A stretch of 64,000 bases of DNA. Origin: Anthropogastromicrobium chipingensis_A (GTDB lineage Bacteria > Bacillota > Clostridia > Lachnospirales > Lachnospiraceae). The translations under genes were made by a program, and so were the position numbers. The DNA is taken from contig CAVCXB010000003.1 of the NCBI GenBank assembly GCA_963605535.1, forward strand, positions 24,144 to 88,143, read 5' to 3'. The stretch's first letter is position 1. Each line of letters starts with the position of its first letter. Shown here in pieces: positions 49,940 to 59,038 of the stretch. The notes under the pieces are model-generated. The model worked only from the letters and a program-made list of their open reading frames with translations, had not been told where the DNA came from and did no database searches.

Positions 49940-51772
49940 ATGTCAGATGAAAGCAAATCAGAAATCGTATTGACTGATTCCATAAGACTTCAAAACAATC
50001 TCAATGGCATTGGCCGTCAGGAAGATTTCAGCAGTTTCATAAAAGGAACTGGTGTGGGCACTTTGGATGACCCTGAAAATAATGAATTTCCAGCAAACGA
50101 TGAAAGATATCAGTATGGAATAACTATATCCTATACGGATTCATATATTGAAGATGGGAAGATTAAGACAAAGAATTTCTATCAGCCTTTGGACTTAATA
50201 ACATCCGTCAGTGAAAAGCTTAGTTCGCAGATAACATCCTATCCAATGACAGATAAGGACTATGTTATGGATCATGCCTTTTCTGAGCCGATTATAGTAT
50301 CCATATCTGGAATGTTTGGCTTACGTGGCAGAAACGCTCAAAAAGAACGTGTAAACAAATCCAAAGGATATACTGACGGATATGCTGAAGACATATATCC
50401 ACCAGCCATCGAGACATTGGCCCCAACCAAAACCAGTAGTCGATTGATGAAAATCCAGGAGACGTTTGAACGTCTAAAAGATGATGGATATATAGTTTCA
50501 TTGACAACAATAGACAATTCGTCGTCGGCGCGTCTGGCATTTAAGCGCAGACCTTCAATGGTTTTGACAGATATATCATGGGATACGGAAAACCCCAGCG
50601 TATTAAAATATTCATTCACATTCAAGGAAATCCGATTTGCGACGATTTCCGAAGAGAATATGTTTGTATACGACAGCAGCGACGATTCTTTGGTTGGATT
50701 GACTGATCCGACAGAACTGACATTCTCTCAATCTGTATTGGATTTCTCTGATATTGTCGGCCAATTTGTCAAAGCGGCATACAATGATGAGTTCATTACG
50801 TACGATTTTCTTGATATGTTCATCGAGGATGTCCAGTCAGACACATCGATCACATCTTTGGATTATGAGACTGCAAAGAAAGCCGTCTTAAAGATGTTTA
50901 AGTCAAATGACGGTAAGCTTGATCCAGATAAGCTTACTTATGGTGGGCCTGATGCCGGATACACCATTGCGTATGCGTTCTTTGGCCTTTTCATAAGCAT
51001 GTTCAAAGATACTGGAGCAACATGGAGATCAATTGGCGTAAGTACTGCGGTTGTGACTACGGCAACGATCACGATAGCCATTGCATTGAAAGTAGCTGCA
51101 GTAGCCGCTGTGGGATCCGGTCCGGTAGGCTGGATTGTCGGTGGCATAATAGCCATCGCCGCCAGCATAGGATATATTGGATATACTCTCTGGAAGAATT
51201 TTGTCGGCTTGAATCGATATAATATGGAGCGATTCTATAAAAGCTGGTTCGGATCGAAGAACAAGAGAAATATTGTTCGATTCGCGGCGCTGATATCTTC
51301 GCTTCAGAATGAAATAAGTCAGTTTGACTCATATATCAAGGCGTATACATTCACCACAGACGACGATCAAGTGGCTGGATTGATATACGATAATATCGTC
51401 TATAGATTTAAATTCACAAAAAATAGTACTGCTGACGGGGGTGGATACAACCTTACAATCATAGATGATGATGGCGCTGAGATTGGCACATCCGGGGCTA
51501 ATGGCAGGGTTATTCTAAATGAAAACCTAATTCCATCATCGGGTGGAAGTCTTTCTGGCTTCAATACTCTTGACTCCAGACTTGGCAATCCATATAAAGT
51601 CGCATTCATCCGCAACGCTTCAGCTGTGTCATCATTCCTAAGCAATGGCAATGATCCTGATGATGTCAAGAATCATCTTACAAATTACACTATGCTTATT
51701 ACAACGGTGGATCTCACGAGATTCGAAGAACTGCTGAATAAGACGCTGCAGAATATATTTATGAAGGACTAA
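49940..51772 (+). CDS. Dit-like tail/baseplate protein with membrane-like insert, 610 aa
   Basis: The N-terminal ~220 residues hold SEPIIVSISGMFGLRG, RLMKIQETFERLKDDGYIVSL and ITSYPMTDKDYVMDHAF, which fit the Dit-like N-terminal domain of myovirus tail proteins. Near residues 365-415 is an unexpected long hydrophobic segment (ATITIAIALKVAAVAAVGSG followed by more), enough for two membrane helices. GGAGGTGATAACC precedes the ATG. The insert could contact the membrane during DNA entry; that is inference. Confidence 0.7.
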   Translation: MSDESKSEIVLTDSIRLQNNLNGIGRQEDFSSFIKGTGVGTLDDPENNEFPANDERYQYGITISYTDSYIEDGKIKTKNFYQPLDLITSVSEKLSSQITSYPMTDKDYVMDHAFSEPIIVSISGMFGLRGRNAQKERVNKSKGYTDGYAEDIYPPAIETLAPTKTSSRLMKIQETFERLKDDGYIVSLTTIDNSSSARLAFKRRPSMVLTDISWDTENPSVLKYSFTFKEIRFATISEENMFVYDSSDDSLVGLTDPTELTFSQSVLDFSDIVGQFVKAAYNDEFITYDFLDMFIEDVQSDTSITSLDYETAKKAVLKMFKSNDGKLDPDKLTYGGPDAGYTIAYAFFGLFISMFKDTGATWRSIGVSTAVVTTATITIAIALKVAAVAAVGSGPVGWIVGGIIAIAASIGYIGYTLWKNFVGLNRYNMERFYKSWFGSKNKRNIVRFAALISSLQNEISQFDSYIKAYTFTTDDDQVAGLIYDNIVYRFKFTKNSTADGGGYNLTIIDDDGAEIGTSGANGRVILNENLIPSSGGSLSGFNTLDSRLGNPYKVAFIRNASAVSSFLSNGNDPDDVKNHLTNYTMLITTVDLTRFEELLNKTLQNIFMKD

Positions 51773-51778
51773 TTGCAT

Positions 51779-52879
51779 ATGAGCATGATTGTATGGCGAC
51801 GCATTCTTCGCGTAACATTATTCAATGATTCAAAAGATGCCATAGTCTTCGGAAATGCCGATGATGTGTCAGAAGTCCATTCCATGGATGGAAATATCAG
51901 AAGAAGTAGAAAGAACAATTTGAAAATTGAAGCGACTGGAACAAAGTATCTTTCATCGATGAAGGATGAATTCATTGTTGCAATCTATAATCTGGATTAT
52001 CAAACCATTCTGAAAATCGTTGGGAACGGGAAAAAAGAACTGCCTGGATACAATTATATACGTATCGAATGCGGATATAAAACCATCAACAATGGGGAGC
52101 CGATCAAAGTTTTTGAAGGTGGAATCCTTTATGCTTCGAATGATCGAAACGACTTCAAACAGAATAAAGTGATATTGGTATGTACGAGCAAACTGATTGC
52201 AAATGCCGGACGCACAAGGCTGAATCTCACGTTGAAAAGCGGATTGAATATATATACCGTATTTAAGTATCTCAGTGATAAAGCCGGAATACAGAACGCA
52301 TATATCACGGAAGACATAAAGAATCTGACTCTGAAGAACGATCTTCCGCTGAATGGAGATATTCTCACACTATTTGACAACACTGTAAATTCATCAAATG
52401 GATTAAATTCGAGTAACATCCTAGCTGTATCGGCCGATTCGACAACTGATGCAAACGGAACGGAATCGACATTTAATGTCCTGTCACTATTCAAGACCGC
52501 AAAGCGAGCAATAACCATCAAAGCCTCGGATGGATTGCTGATCAATAACTATGCAACAATCACAAGCGAAGGCATCAATTTCACAGCCTTATGTACAATA
52601 TGCCTGAGTCCCGGTGATCTGATACGTATGGATAATAGCCTCATTAATGTGTCATTCAGTTCAAAATCCGAAGCGCTTAAAGCAACCTCGACATTGCTTA
52701 AGATTGATGAAAACCGTGAAACGGATGAAAATGGCGCAGAATATTACACATCGTACGGGTATTATTACGTATGGGAAGTGAAATACAGCCTTGATAATAC
52801 AACAGGCGATTTCTCGCAGACTGTCATATGCAAATCAAAATCTCTTTTGAGTGGAATTCAGAGCAATACGTCATCATAG
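51779..52879 (+). CDS. Baseplate hub protein, gp27/XkdQ-like, 366 aa
   Basis: Contains SKDAIVFGNADDVSEVHSMD, FEGGILYASNDRNDFKQNKV and LNLTLKSGLNIYTVFKYLSD, matching the N-terminal layout of hub proteins that join tail tube and spike. AAGGA lies ten bases before ATG 51779; an earlier TTG is less likely. Its neighbours are a Dit-like protein upstream and a spike-sized gene downstream. Confidence 0.65.
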   Translation: MSMIVWRRILRVTLFNDSKDAIVFGNADDVSEVHSMDGNIRRSRKNNLKIEATGTKYLSSMKDEFIVAIYNLDYQTILKIVGNGKKELPGYNYIRIECGYKTINNGEPIKVFEGGILYASNDRNDFKQNKVILVCTSKLIANAGRTRLNLTLKSGLNIYTVFKYLSDKAGIQNAYITEDIKNLTLKNDLPLNGDILTLFDNTVNSSNGLNSSNILAVSADSTTDANGTESTFNVLSLFKTAKRAITIKASDGLLINNYATITSEGINFTALCTICLSPGDLIRMDNSLINVSFSSKSEALKATSTLLKIDENRETDENGAEYYTSYGYYYVWEVKYSLDNTTGDFSQTVICKSKSLLSGIQSNTSS

Positions 52880-52890
52880 GAGCATGTATC

Positions 52891-53340
52891 ATGAGCACAG
52901 TAAATTACAATGCAAAGAAGAGAATCAGCGATGTCGGTACGTATGAATCGAATCTTAATGATGTCACGTCGAACAGCAGACGAAACTTCGGAAAGAATCT
53001 TTATGTTGCGTCAATGGCCAAAATAACGAGTGCCGATGCGACGAATCGGTCATACGGCGTTGAATTATTTCCAACTTTTAAATCTGACACATCAACAAAT
53101 GGACAGGAAATATCCGTAAAGGCATTAAGCCAATTCTGGAGCATCACGGAAAATTCAGTTTCCCCAGAGCTTAATGTCGATGATATTGTGCTAGTTCTCT
53201 TTCTGGATCTTGATTATAAGGATTCTCTTGAATACATGCTGACATATGATGGTGATAATCCAGTTATTCCTACGGTAGAGAATGATATTCTTACACATAC
53301 AAAGGATTATGGGATTATTATTGGAAAGGTTGTATGCTGA
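52891..53340 (+). CDS. Probable baseplate spike/OB-fold protein, 149 aa
   Basis: Starts MSTVNYNAKKRISDVGTYES. The centre ('MAKITSADATNRSYGVELFP ... VDDIVLVLFLDLDYKDSL ... YGIIIGKVV') has the strand pattern of the OB-fold N-domain of gpV/gp45-like spikes. GGAGCATGTATC precedes the ATG, and a terminator follows. Position between hub and baseplate J supports the call. Confidence 0.55.
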   Translation: MSTVNYNAKKRISDVGTYESNLNDVTSNSRRNFGKNLYVASMAKITSADATNRSYGVELFPTFKSDTSTNGQEISVKALSQFWSITENSVSPELNVDDIVLVLFLDLDYKDSLEYMLTYDGDNPVIPTVENDILTHTKDYGIIIGKVVC

Positions 53341-53343
53341 TGA

Positions 53344-53368
53344 AGGGCCTATATGATGGGCTCTTTTT
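53344..53368 (+). terminator. Intrinsic terminator
   Basis: AGGGCCTAT pairs with ATGGGCTCT (two G-U pairs), then TTTTT. Confidence 0.82.
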
Positions 53369-53392
53369 ATTTAAATAAGGTATGATTTTAAT

Positions 53393-53398
53393 TATAAT
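53393..53398 (+). promoter_or_regulatory. -10 box of the baseplate module
   Basis: TATAAT in AATTATAATAATTG, with TTAAAT at 16 bp; same layout as the box at 46923. Confidence 0.55.
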
Positions 53399-53418
53399 AA
53401 TTGAAGAGGGTATTTAAT

Positions 53419-55110
53419 ATGGCTGATACAGATTTCAATAAGATGTTGGCGTTTGCTGCAAAAGGTGAATTGAGTGCATCATATCAAGACATTCGAAATA
53501 TTTTGGTTGCGCGAGCAAAAGCCGTTTATGGTGATGATATTGATACATCATTAGATTGTGCCGATGGGATTCAATTATCCAATGATGCGTTGCTTATACA
53601 GAATGTTTTGACGAGCATAGGATCGATATATGAGAATATGAACCCAACTACCGCAAGTGGAAAAAATCTTGAGGTATGGGCGTCCTACAATAATGTGAAG
53701 CGCAAATCGGCAACGAAATCAAAAGCCTACATAACATTGAGGAATACTAAAAAATCTGGCACAATAACAATCAATGAATATAATGCATATAATGAAATCA
53801 ATAGACTTGCCCTTATGGATAAGAATCATAATATTTGGTATGTCAGCGATAAATATATCAATGAGACTATAGCGGCTGGAGAATCGCTGTCGGTTTGGGC
53901 CGAGTATAGTGCCTATGGCGCATATGAAGCCAAAGCCGGATCCATCTGCGAGACTGTGGAAGCCATATCAGGTCTTACTGTTGAGCAGGCAAAAGACGCG
54001 GTTGTCGGTTCAAGTGAAGAATCTGATGAGAGTCTGCGAGCAAGAAGATTGTCAGAAGCCGGATCTGCCGGAAGATCAAATCTTCAGGCAATCAAATCGG
54101 CGTTAATGCAATTGGATGGAATCGCCGATGTGAAAGTCATTAACAATAATAATGACTTTTCGATTGGCCAAAATAGCGACTCGATTAATAAATGGGTTGG
54201 TGGAAATAACAGCACTGTTGATGTAGAACCCTTTGATACTACCATCAAGTCACATAAGGTTATGATATTTATCAAGCCGAAAATGGGCGATCGATTGAAT
54301 CGAGATGATATTGCTGAGGTTATATGGAATAAGATGACTCCTGGAGTTGCAACACAGGGTGAGACTTTATTGGATAGAATGGATGAGAATTTCGCATCGA
54401 AATTTTATACACAGAGTTACTATGTGTCAAGAAGCGTTGGTACCGATGGGTATAAGTCAACTAGTTCTAGTGAGAGTGATTTCAATAGCAATCCAGAATT
54501 GTTTGAGTATCCTCAAATCGCATCAACTGGAGAAACCGGTGAGATTTTATGCAATCTAACCGGTGTTATCAAAGGCAAGAAGATGACGTCTATGGTTCAG
54601 AATCAATTCGTGTTTTGGAAAGAATTGAAAGCTCTAAATCCAACCTTAAAGATTAGTTTCATTGGAACGACTAATTTCAATATCGGTGCATTGAATGTGT
54701 GTGCAGACGCCAATGGCGTTTATAAAATCACTGATCCTGATAATGATATCGATGAATCAAGTGTTGCGTCAATTATTGCAAATAGAGTCATTGATCACAT
54801 AAATAATGAATTGGGTATATTTGACAATATTGATGTTGATGAGATTCAAAACATCATTATGGATTCCGATCCATATGCTAATGGGAAAAGAACCATAAAG
54901 AGAATATCCGTTGCTGACGGTGATGGAATGAATTGGGATTTATCTAAATATGTCACGAACGATGATAAGAGTGAAAAACCATTAAGCGCAAATCTAGCTA
55001 ACGTTCCTATCACTCAGAATCTCGGATCATATTATCATTACAGCAAGTGGACAGCTGAAATAACAAAAAACACTGATAATACGTATAAAGTTGATATAAC
55101 AATCTGTTAA
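53419..55110 (+). CDS. Baseplate J-like protein, 563 aa
   Basis: Carries ASGKNLEVWASYNNVKRKSA near residue 75, AEYSAYGAYEAKAGSICETV near 165, and SEESDESLRARRLSEAGSAG near 203, the signature series of Baseplate_J wedge proteins in contractile tails. The C-terminal half holds a domain with NNELGIFDNIDVDEIQN. GAAGAGGG precedes ATG 53419. It defines the phage as myovirus-like together with the gp25-like gene. Confidence 0.82.
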   Translation: MADTDFNKMLAFAAKGELSASYQDIRNILVARAKAVYGDDIDTSLDCADGIQLSNDALLIQNVLTSIGSIYENMNPTTASGKNLEVWASYNNVKRKSATKSKAYITLRNTKKSGTITINEYNAYNEINRLALMDKNHNIWYVSDKYINETIAAGESLSVWAEYSAYGAYEAKAGSICETVEAISGLTVEQAKDAVVGSSEESDESLRARRLSEAGSAGRSNLQAIKSALMQLDGIADVKVINNNNDFSIGQNSDSINKWVGGNNSTVDVEPFDTTIKSHKVMIFIKPKMGDRLNRDDIAEVIWNKMTPGVATQGETLLDRMDENFASKFYTQSYYVSRSVGTDGYKSTSSSESDFNSNPELFEYPQIASTGETGEILCNLTGVIKGKKMTSMVQNQFVFWKELKALNPTLKISFIGTTNFNIGALNVCADANGVYKITDPDNDIDESSVASIIANRVIDHINNELGIFDNIDVDEIQNIIMDSDPYANGKRTIKRISVADGDGMNWDLSKYVTNDDKSEKPLSANLANVPITQNLGSYYHYSKWTAEITKNTDNTYKVDITIC

Positions 55111-55123
55111 ACGGGATATTGAT

Positions 55124-56326
55124 ATGGCTAGCAATAAATTAAGTAAATTTGATTGGGAATATTACAAACGCCGATATCCCGAATATCTTAAGAATGATGG
55201 CGTCATTGATATGTCTAGGATTTTATATGACATCCTTATGGTATGCGAAAGCATGAAGCCAATATTGATTAAGATGTTTGATGTCAACAATGTCCTGAAA
55301 TCCGAAGACGGTGTTGATTATATCGACTATATCACTGGAATCAAGGATTATTATAATAAGTCAAAACAGTATCGATCCTCAATTGGTTCATTGGAAGCAT
55401 CATCAAATTTGTCTGATGGATATTACAATAAACTTGAAAGTAATGATGATATCAAAGATGACATCGAGCATCTTGAATCATATAACGGGACATCCATGAA
55501 ACATTGGTTCAAGGATAACGCCGATTTGGACGGCTGTATTGTATCCAAAAATTTGGAGCAGTACAAATATTGGAATGATGAAATGGTATCGCAGGTGCTA
55601 GATTTCATAGGACAGTCATTCGGTGTCAGTCGAACAATCAGCATCAGATGGCTTGCAAATACTCCGGAATATGGTGGCACAGTATATTACGAAGATGGGA
55701 AGGATAAGGATTGGCATCCCGTCAAATTGAATAACTACAACTATCTTAAGCTGATACGATTTCAAATCATCAAAAATAACACCGATGGTTCCCGGCAGGA
55801 CATGAATAATCTGTATAAAAGCATTGATCTTCCGATATCAATATACAATTCTCCGGCTGGGGATGATTTGGTTGCTGAATTACATTTTGAACTGAAATAT
55901 CTGAATAATGCGGATAGTGAATACAATGTCAATTATATGGATAGGCTGATGTTCCTGAACGGATATTATGATATGAATATTCTTGGCGTATCCATCACTC
56001 GATTTGCATCGTTTGCCGACTACGTATCGAATTATGCCATGCTGGCAAACGAATATGATACAAAAGAAGAGCTATTGAAAAATGATTTCAGTTCACCATC
56101 AAAATTCGCAGCCATATGGTTTGATGTAGAAAATGTCGATAATGATGCAGTGTTTGATGTTGCCAATAAAAACTCTGAAGTCGAATCGAATTTCAATAAG
56201 CATATGGATGAGATTGAAGGATATGTCAATAAGTTTCAGTCGGGTGCCGGAACACCGACATTCGATAAAGATAAAAAGAATCCTAAAGCCGATTATTATG
56301 TTATAGGATATGGTGTATGGAATTAA
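55124..56326 (+). CDS. Probable baseplate/tail protein, 400 aa
   Basis: Starts MASNKLSKFDWEYYKRRYPE; no diagnostic motif, but it occupies the position of P2 gpI-type wedge proteins after baseplate J. It is acidic, Tyr/Asn-rich and has 'WFDVENVDNDAVFDVANK' near 350. Spacing to both neighbours is short. Function inferred from context only. Confidence 0.6.
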   Translation: MASNKLSKFDWEYYKRRYPEYLKNDGVIDMSRILYDILMVCESMKPILIKMFDVNNVLKSEDGVDYIDYITGIKDYYNKSKQYRSSIGSLEASSNLSDGYYNKLESNDDIKDDIEHLESYNGTSMKHWFKDNADLDGCIVSKNLEQYKYWNDEMVSQVLDFIGQSFGVSRTISIRWLANTPEYGGTVYYEDGKDKDWHPVKLNNYNYLKLIRFQIIKNNTDGSRQDMNNLYKSIDLPISIYNSPAGDDLVAELHFELKYLNNADSEYNVNYMDRLMFLNGYYDMNILGVSITRFASFADYVSNYAMLANEYDTKEELLKNDFSSPSKFAAIWFDVENVDNDAVFDVANKNSEVESNFNKHMDEIEGYVNKFQSGAGTPTFDKDKKNPKADYYVIGYGVWN

Positions 56327-56340
56327 CGGAGGATTGAGAA

Positions 56341-57564
56341 ATGATTTGCAGAAGATATGTGACATTGACTGATCCGACCACCAATAGGCAGGTTCGCCGA
56401 CTTGTTCGATTCGGTTCTCTTGGTAAGGATTCAAATGGCCATGGTATATTTTATAATGATGGTAAATTGACGCATCGAAAATATCTGTCTTATAAATTGA
56501 TTGCTGGATATGGCATGCCGGAATATCCTGAGTTAACAACTTATACGGGGCCGTATTATTCAAAAGAACATACAACAACCGTATCCAATATCGAGGGCGC
56601 CACGGTAAATATTCCATACAATAATCCATCAACTCTGACGATGGATTATAGCTTTGCGAATAATTTGATTGCGAATGATGAAATTATTGAAAATGGAACT
56701 GATGATACAGTGACTCATGATCGTGGTGGAAACACGTGGACATGCCATGCCAAAATAATCGATGCCGATGAATCCGCATCAATCGATGATACGAGCGATG
56801 ATTCGTCATCGGCTGATGGTATATCAATGAAATACGTACTGAATGATTGCTCATGCGGAACCATTTATTATGATATCGATACCGGCTGCCATTATATTAG
56901 ATTCAATTATGGAAATCAGAAATGGGTTGACGTAAGCGATTGGATTAATTCAATGAATCTTGGATACAATAAATCCAGTACATTTATTCTCGGCCGTGGA
57001 TATCCGAATGAGAATACATCCAAAGGCATTCTTGATTCTGATACTGAAACCGTCCGGAGCCAACTGAAATCAGCGCAATCAGGGTGGTGCTATGTGGATG
57101 TCGATGATTGGAATATATATAGATTCAATGAAAGTGCCGACGATGAATTTGATTGGACTATTACCATGCCTACAGTAAGTCTGTTGAATGATAAAACAAA
57201 TGCTGAACGCCCGGAATATTTAATTGATATCACATTCAAAAGCAAGGTTGAGATCAATGAGATGTTTAAGACAATCGATCGTGATGGAGCATATGCCGAA
57301 GGCAATGAAGCCGTTATGCATTCGCTCAATCAGAAACTATCCATATTAGAAGGCGAAATATGGAATAGAATCGATAAAGGCTGGCCATTGATGAATAAAT
57401 CAAGCAAATTGATTTATGATACGTATTTGCTTGATACTATATCAAATCATCCAAAAGTCGTATCAATCAAGGAATTTCAGTCAAGTTCTGAGAATAGACG
57501 TTATTCTGCTTATGTACGTATTGAAACAATCTATGGGACAACCGAAGTTGCAGTATCAAAATGA
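56341..57564 (+). CDS. Baseplate protein with gp25/XkdS-like C-terminal domain, 407 aa
   Basis: The last ~130 residues ('AEGNEAVMHSLNQKLSILEG ... WPLMNKSS ... DTISNHPKVVSIKEFQ ... YVRIETIYGT') follow the order of gp25/GpW-like wedge proteins. The first ~270 residues form an unrecognised beta-rich domain with an acidic loop near 145. GGAGGATTGAGAA precedes the ATG. The gene ends in a terminator stem. Confidence 0.68.
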   Translation: MICRRYVTLTDPTTNRQVRRLVRFGSLGKDSNGHGIFYNDGKLTHRKYLSYKLIAGYGMPEYPELTTYTGPYYSKEHTTTVSNIEGATVNIPYNNPSTLTMDYSFANNLIANDEIIENGTDDTVTHDRGGNTWTCHAKIIDADESASIDDTSDDSSSADGISMKYVLNDCSCGTIYYDIDTGCHYIRFNYGNQKWVDVSDWINSMNLGYNKSSTFILGRGYPNENTSKGILDSDTETVRSQLKSAQSGWCYVDVDDWNIYRFNESADDEFDWTITMPTVSLLNDKTNAERPEYLIDITFKSKVEINEMFKTIDRDGAYAEGNEAVMHSLNQKLSILEGEIWNRIDKGWPLMNKSSKLIYDTYLLDTISNHPKVVSIKEFQSSSENRRYSAYVRIETIYGTTEVAVSK

Positions 57565-57594
57565 CATGGGTTAAATTTTAGACCTATGTCTTTT
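57563..57594 (+). terminator. Intrinsic terminator
   Basis: GACATGGGT pairs with ACCTATGTC (one G-U), followed by TTTTGATTT; the stem includes the preceding stop codon. Confidence 0.85.
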
Positions 57595-57598
57595 GATT

Positions 57599-57604
57599 TA
57601 TAAT
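57599..57604 (+). promoter_or_regulatory. -10 box before the protease gene
   Basis: TATAAT directly after a terminator, 36 bases before the next ATG; no good -35. Confidence 0.5.
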
Positions 57605-57639
57605 AAATATAGAACATTATTAAATTAAGGAGTTATTAT

Positions 57640-58533
57640 ATGAGATTCTTATCATTAGAAAAAATTTCAGCCCACAAATTCAAAGATAATAACGGCCAGA
57701 TGGTCTGCACAGACTGCATTCTTGCCCGTACCGGAAAACAGTCCTACACGAGAAAAGAAGTGTTTGGCGATTCCATCGACAATCCTTATGGTGAAATTCA
57801 ACTCGATAGACCGGCTGATGAAGTCTTTTCAGATTCAACAATGGCCAGTTTCGAGAATAAGCCTGTCACACTCGAACATCCAAGTGAGAATGTCAATACG
57901 GACAATTATGGCAAATTTGCTGTAGGGTTTGTCAGAGATATCCATAAAGGTGTTTATATTGATGATGATGGCGAACAGCATGATGTCATGATGGGAACAA
58001 TCGTGCTGACGAATAAGAGAGCCATTCAGCTTCTTGAAGACGGTGAAGAGAACTTCCTTTCCTGCGGATATGATTGCGATGTCACCACAGATGATAATCC
58101 GAGACAGATCAATATCCGTGGAAACCATATCGCAATGTGTGCCAATCCCCGTGCCGGATTTACACAAATCCGAGACTCAGCATCAAACCGAGTTCTTGCA
58201 AGAATGTCTGATCTTCCGACATTGATGGCTTGGATCAACGAAGCAAATAAAAAAGAAATCACAGCAAGAATCACATGTACGTATAGCTCCAATCTGAATA
58301 CAACATTCATAGGAAGCAAGCATTATTCATTGTCATCCGAAGCAAAGAAGAGATTCAAGGATATTCTGAATAAAGTCAGAGTCAAGGATGATGGCAAAGG
58401 CAACGCCGTCATGTACATCAATGGGGCTGATGACTATGCCGAAAAATACGCCTCTGATTTATATGATTTCTTTTGGCATGCGTTAGGCAATCGCAGTAAT
58501 TTTATCTTTGACTTCAAATTGTTCGAGGATTAA
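57640..58533 (+). CDS. DUF2213-type prohead maturation protease, 297 aa
   Basis: The family order is visible: ILARTGKQSYTR near 28, DRPADEVFSDSTMASFENKP near 56, TLEHPSENVN, then FLSCGYDCDV and RQINIRGNHIAMCANPRAGF near 160-180. DUF2213 proteins are capsid maturation proteases that trim scaffold and capsid proteins; the conserved Ser and His (LSCGY, GNHIA) are present. Phage heads usually place this gene beside portal and capsid; here it follows the baseplate genes. AAGGAG precedes the ATG. Confidence 0.75.
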   Translation: MRFLSLEKISAHKFKDNNGQMVCTDCILARTGKQSYTRKEVFGDSIDNPYGEIQLDRPADEVFSDSTMASFENKPVTLEHPSENVNTDNYGKFAVGFVRDIHKGVYIDDDGEQHDVMMGTIVLTNKRAIQLLEDGEENFLSCGYDCDVTTDDNPRQINIRGNHIAMCANPRAGFTQIRDSASNRVLARMSDLPTLMAWINEANKKEITARITCTYSSNLNTTFIGSKHYSLSSEAKKRFKDILNKVRVKDDGKGNAVMYINGADDYAEKYASDLYDFFWHALGNRSNFIFDFKLFED

Positions 58534-58537
58534 TTGA

Positions 58538-59035
58538 ATGAGCGTAACAGCAAAATATATCAAGTGGCACGAAACGAAGAATGATGCCGACACAGATCTT
58601 GATGTCATGGTTGATTATTCGAAATGTGATTCTAAAGGAAATGATATTTCAAGTACCTACGCAAAAAGAAAACTTGTCGCTGATGATGACCACAAAGTTG
58701 GCAGCTGCACATTAAGGTGGTCTGAAACTTTTGCATCAAATAGCAATAAATACATCAATCAACTTAGCAATAGCGAGATTATTTCAGAATTGAGTAAATT
58801 TTGCAAAGATAGTACGTATTATTTACCAATCGTCAAAATCAAATCTGATGATGGAACAATCAATATAGTTTGCCATCCAATTATTTCCGATGATTGCAAA
58901 TTTGGATTCAAGAATTATATTGACTCAACGGAAGTCATTGTCGACACTTCAAATGGAGAAATTTCAGCCATATCTGATGCTGATAAAAAGGATGCCATCA
59001 CATTAAATTTCTATTTCAATACATTGGAGGCTTAA
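58538..59035 (+). CDS. Hypothetical protein, 165 aa
   Basis: Starts MSVTAKYIKWHETKNDADTD, probably beta-rich and ending AITLNFYFNTLEA. GAGG lies near the ATG and the gene sits four bases after the protease and four before the fibre gene. Unknown; a fibre-attachment or head protein would fit. Confidence 0.7.
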   Translation: MSVTAKYIKWHETKNDADTDLDVMVDYSKCDSKGNDISSTYAKRKLVADDDHKVGSCTLRWSETFASNSNKYINQLSNSEIISELSKFCKDSTYYLPIVKIKSDDGTINIVCHPIISDDCKFGFKNYIDSTEVIVDTSNGEISAISDADKKDAITLNFYFNTLEA

Positions 59036-59038
59036 TTT

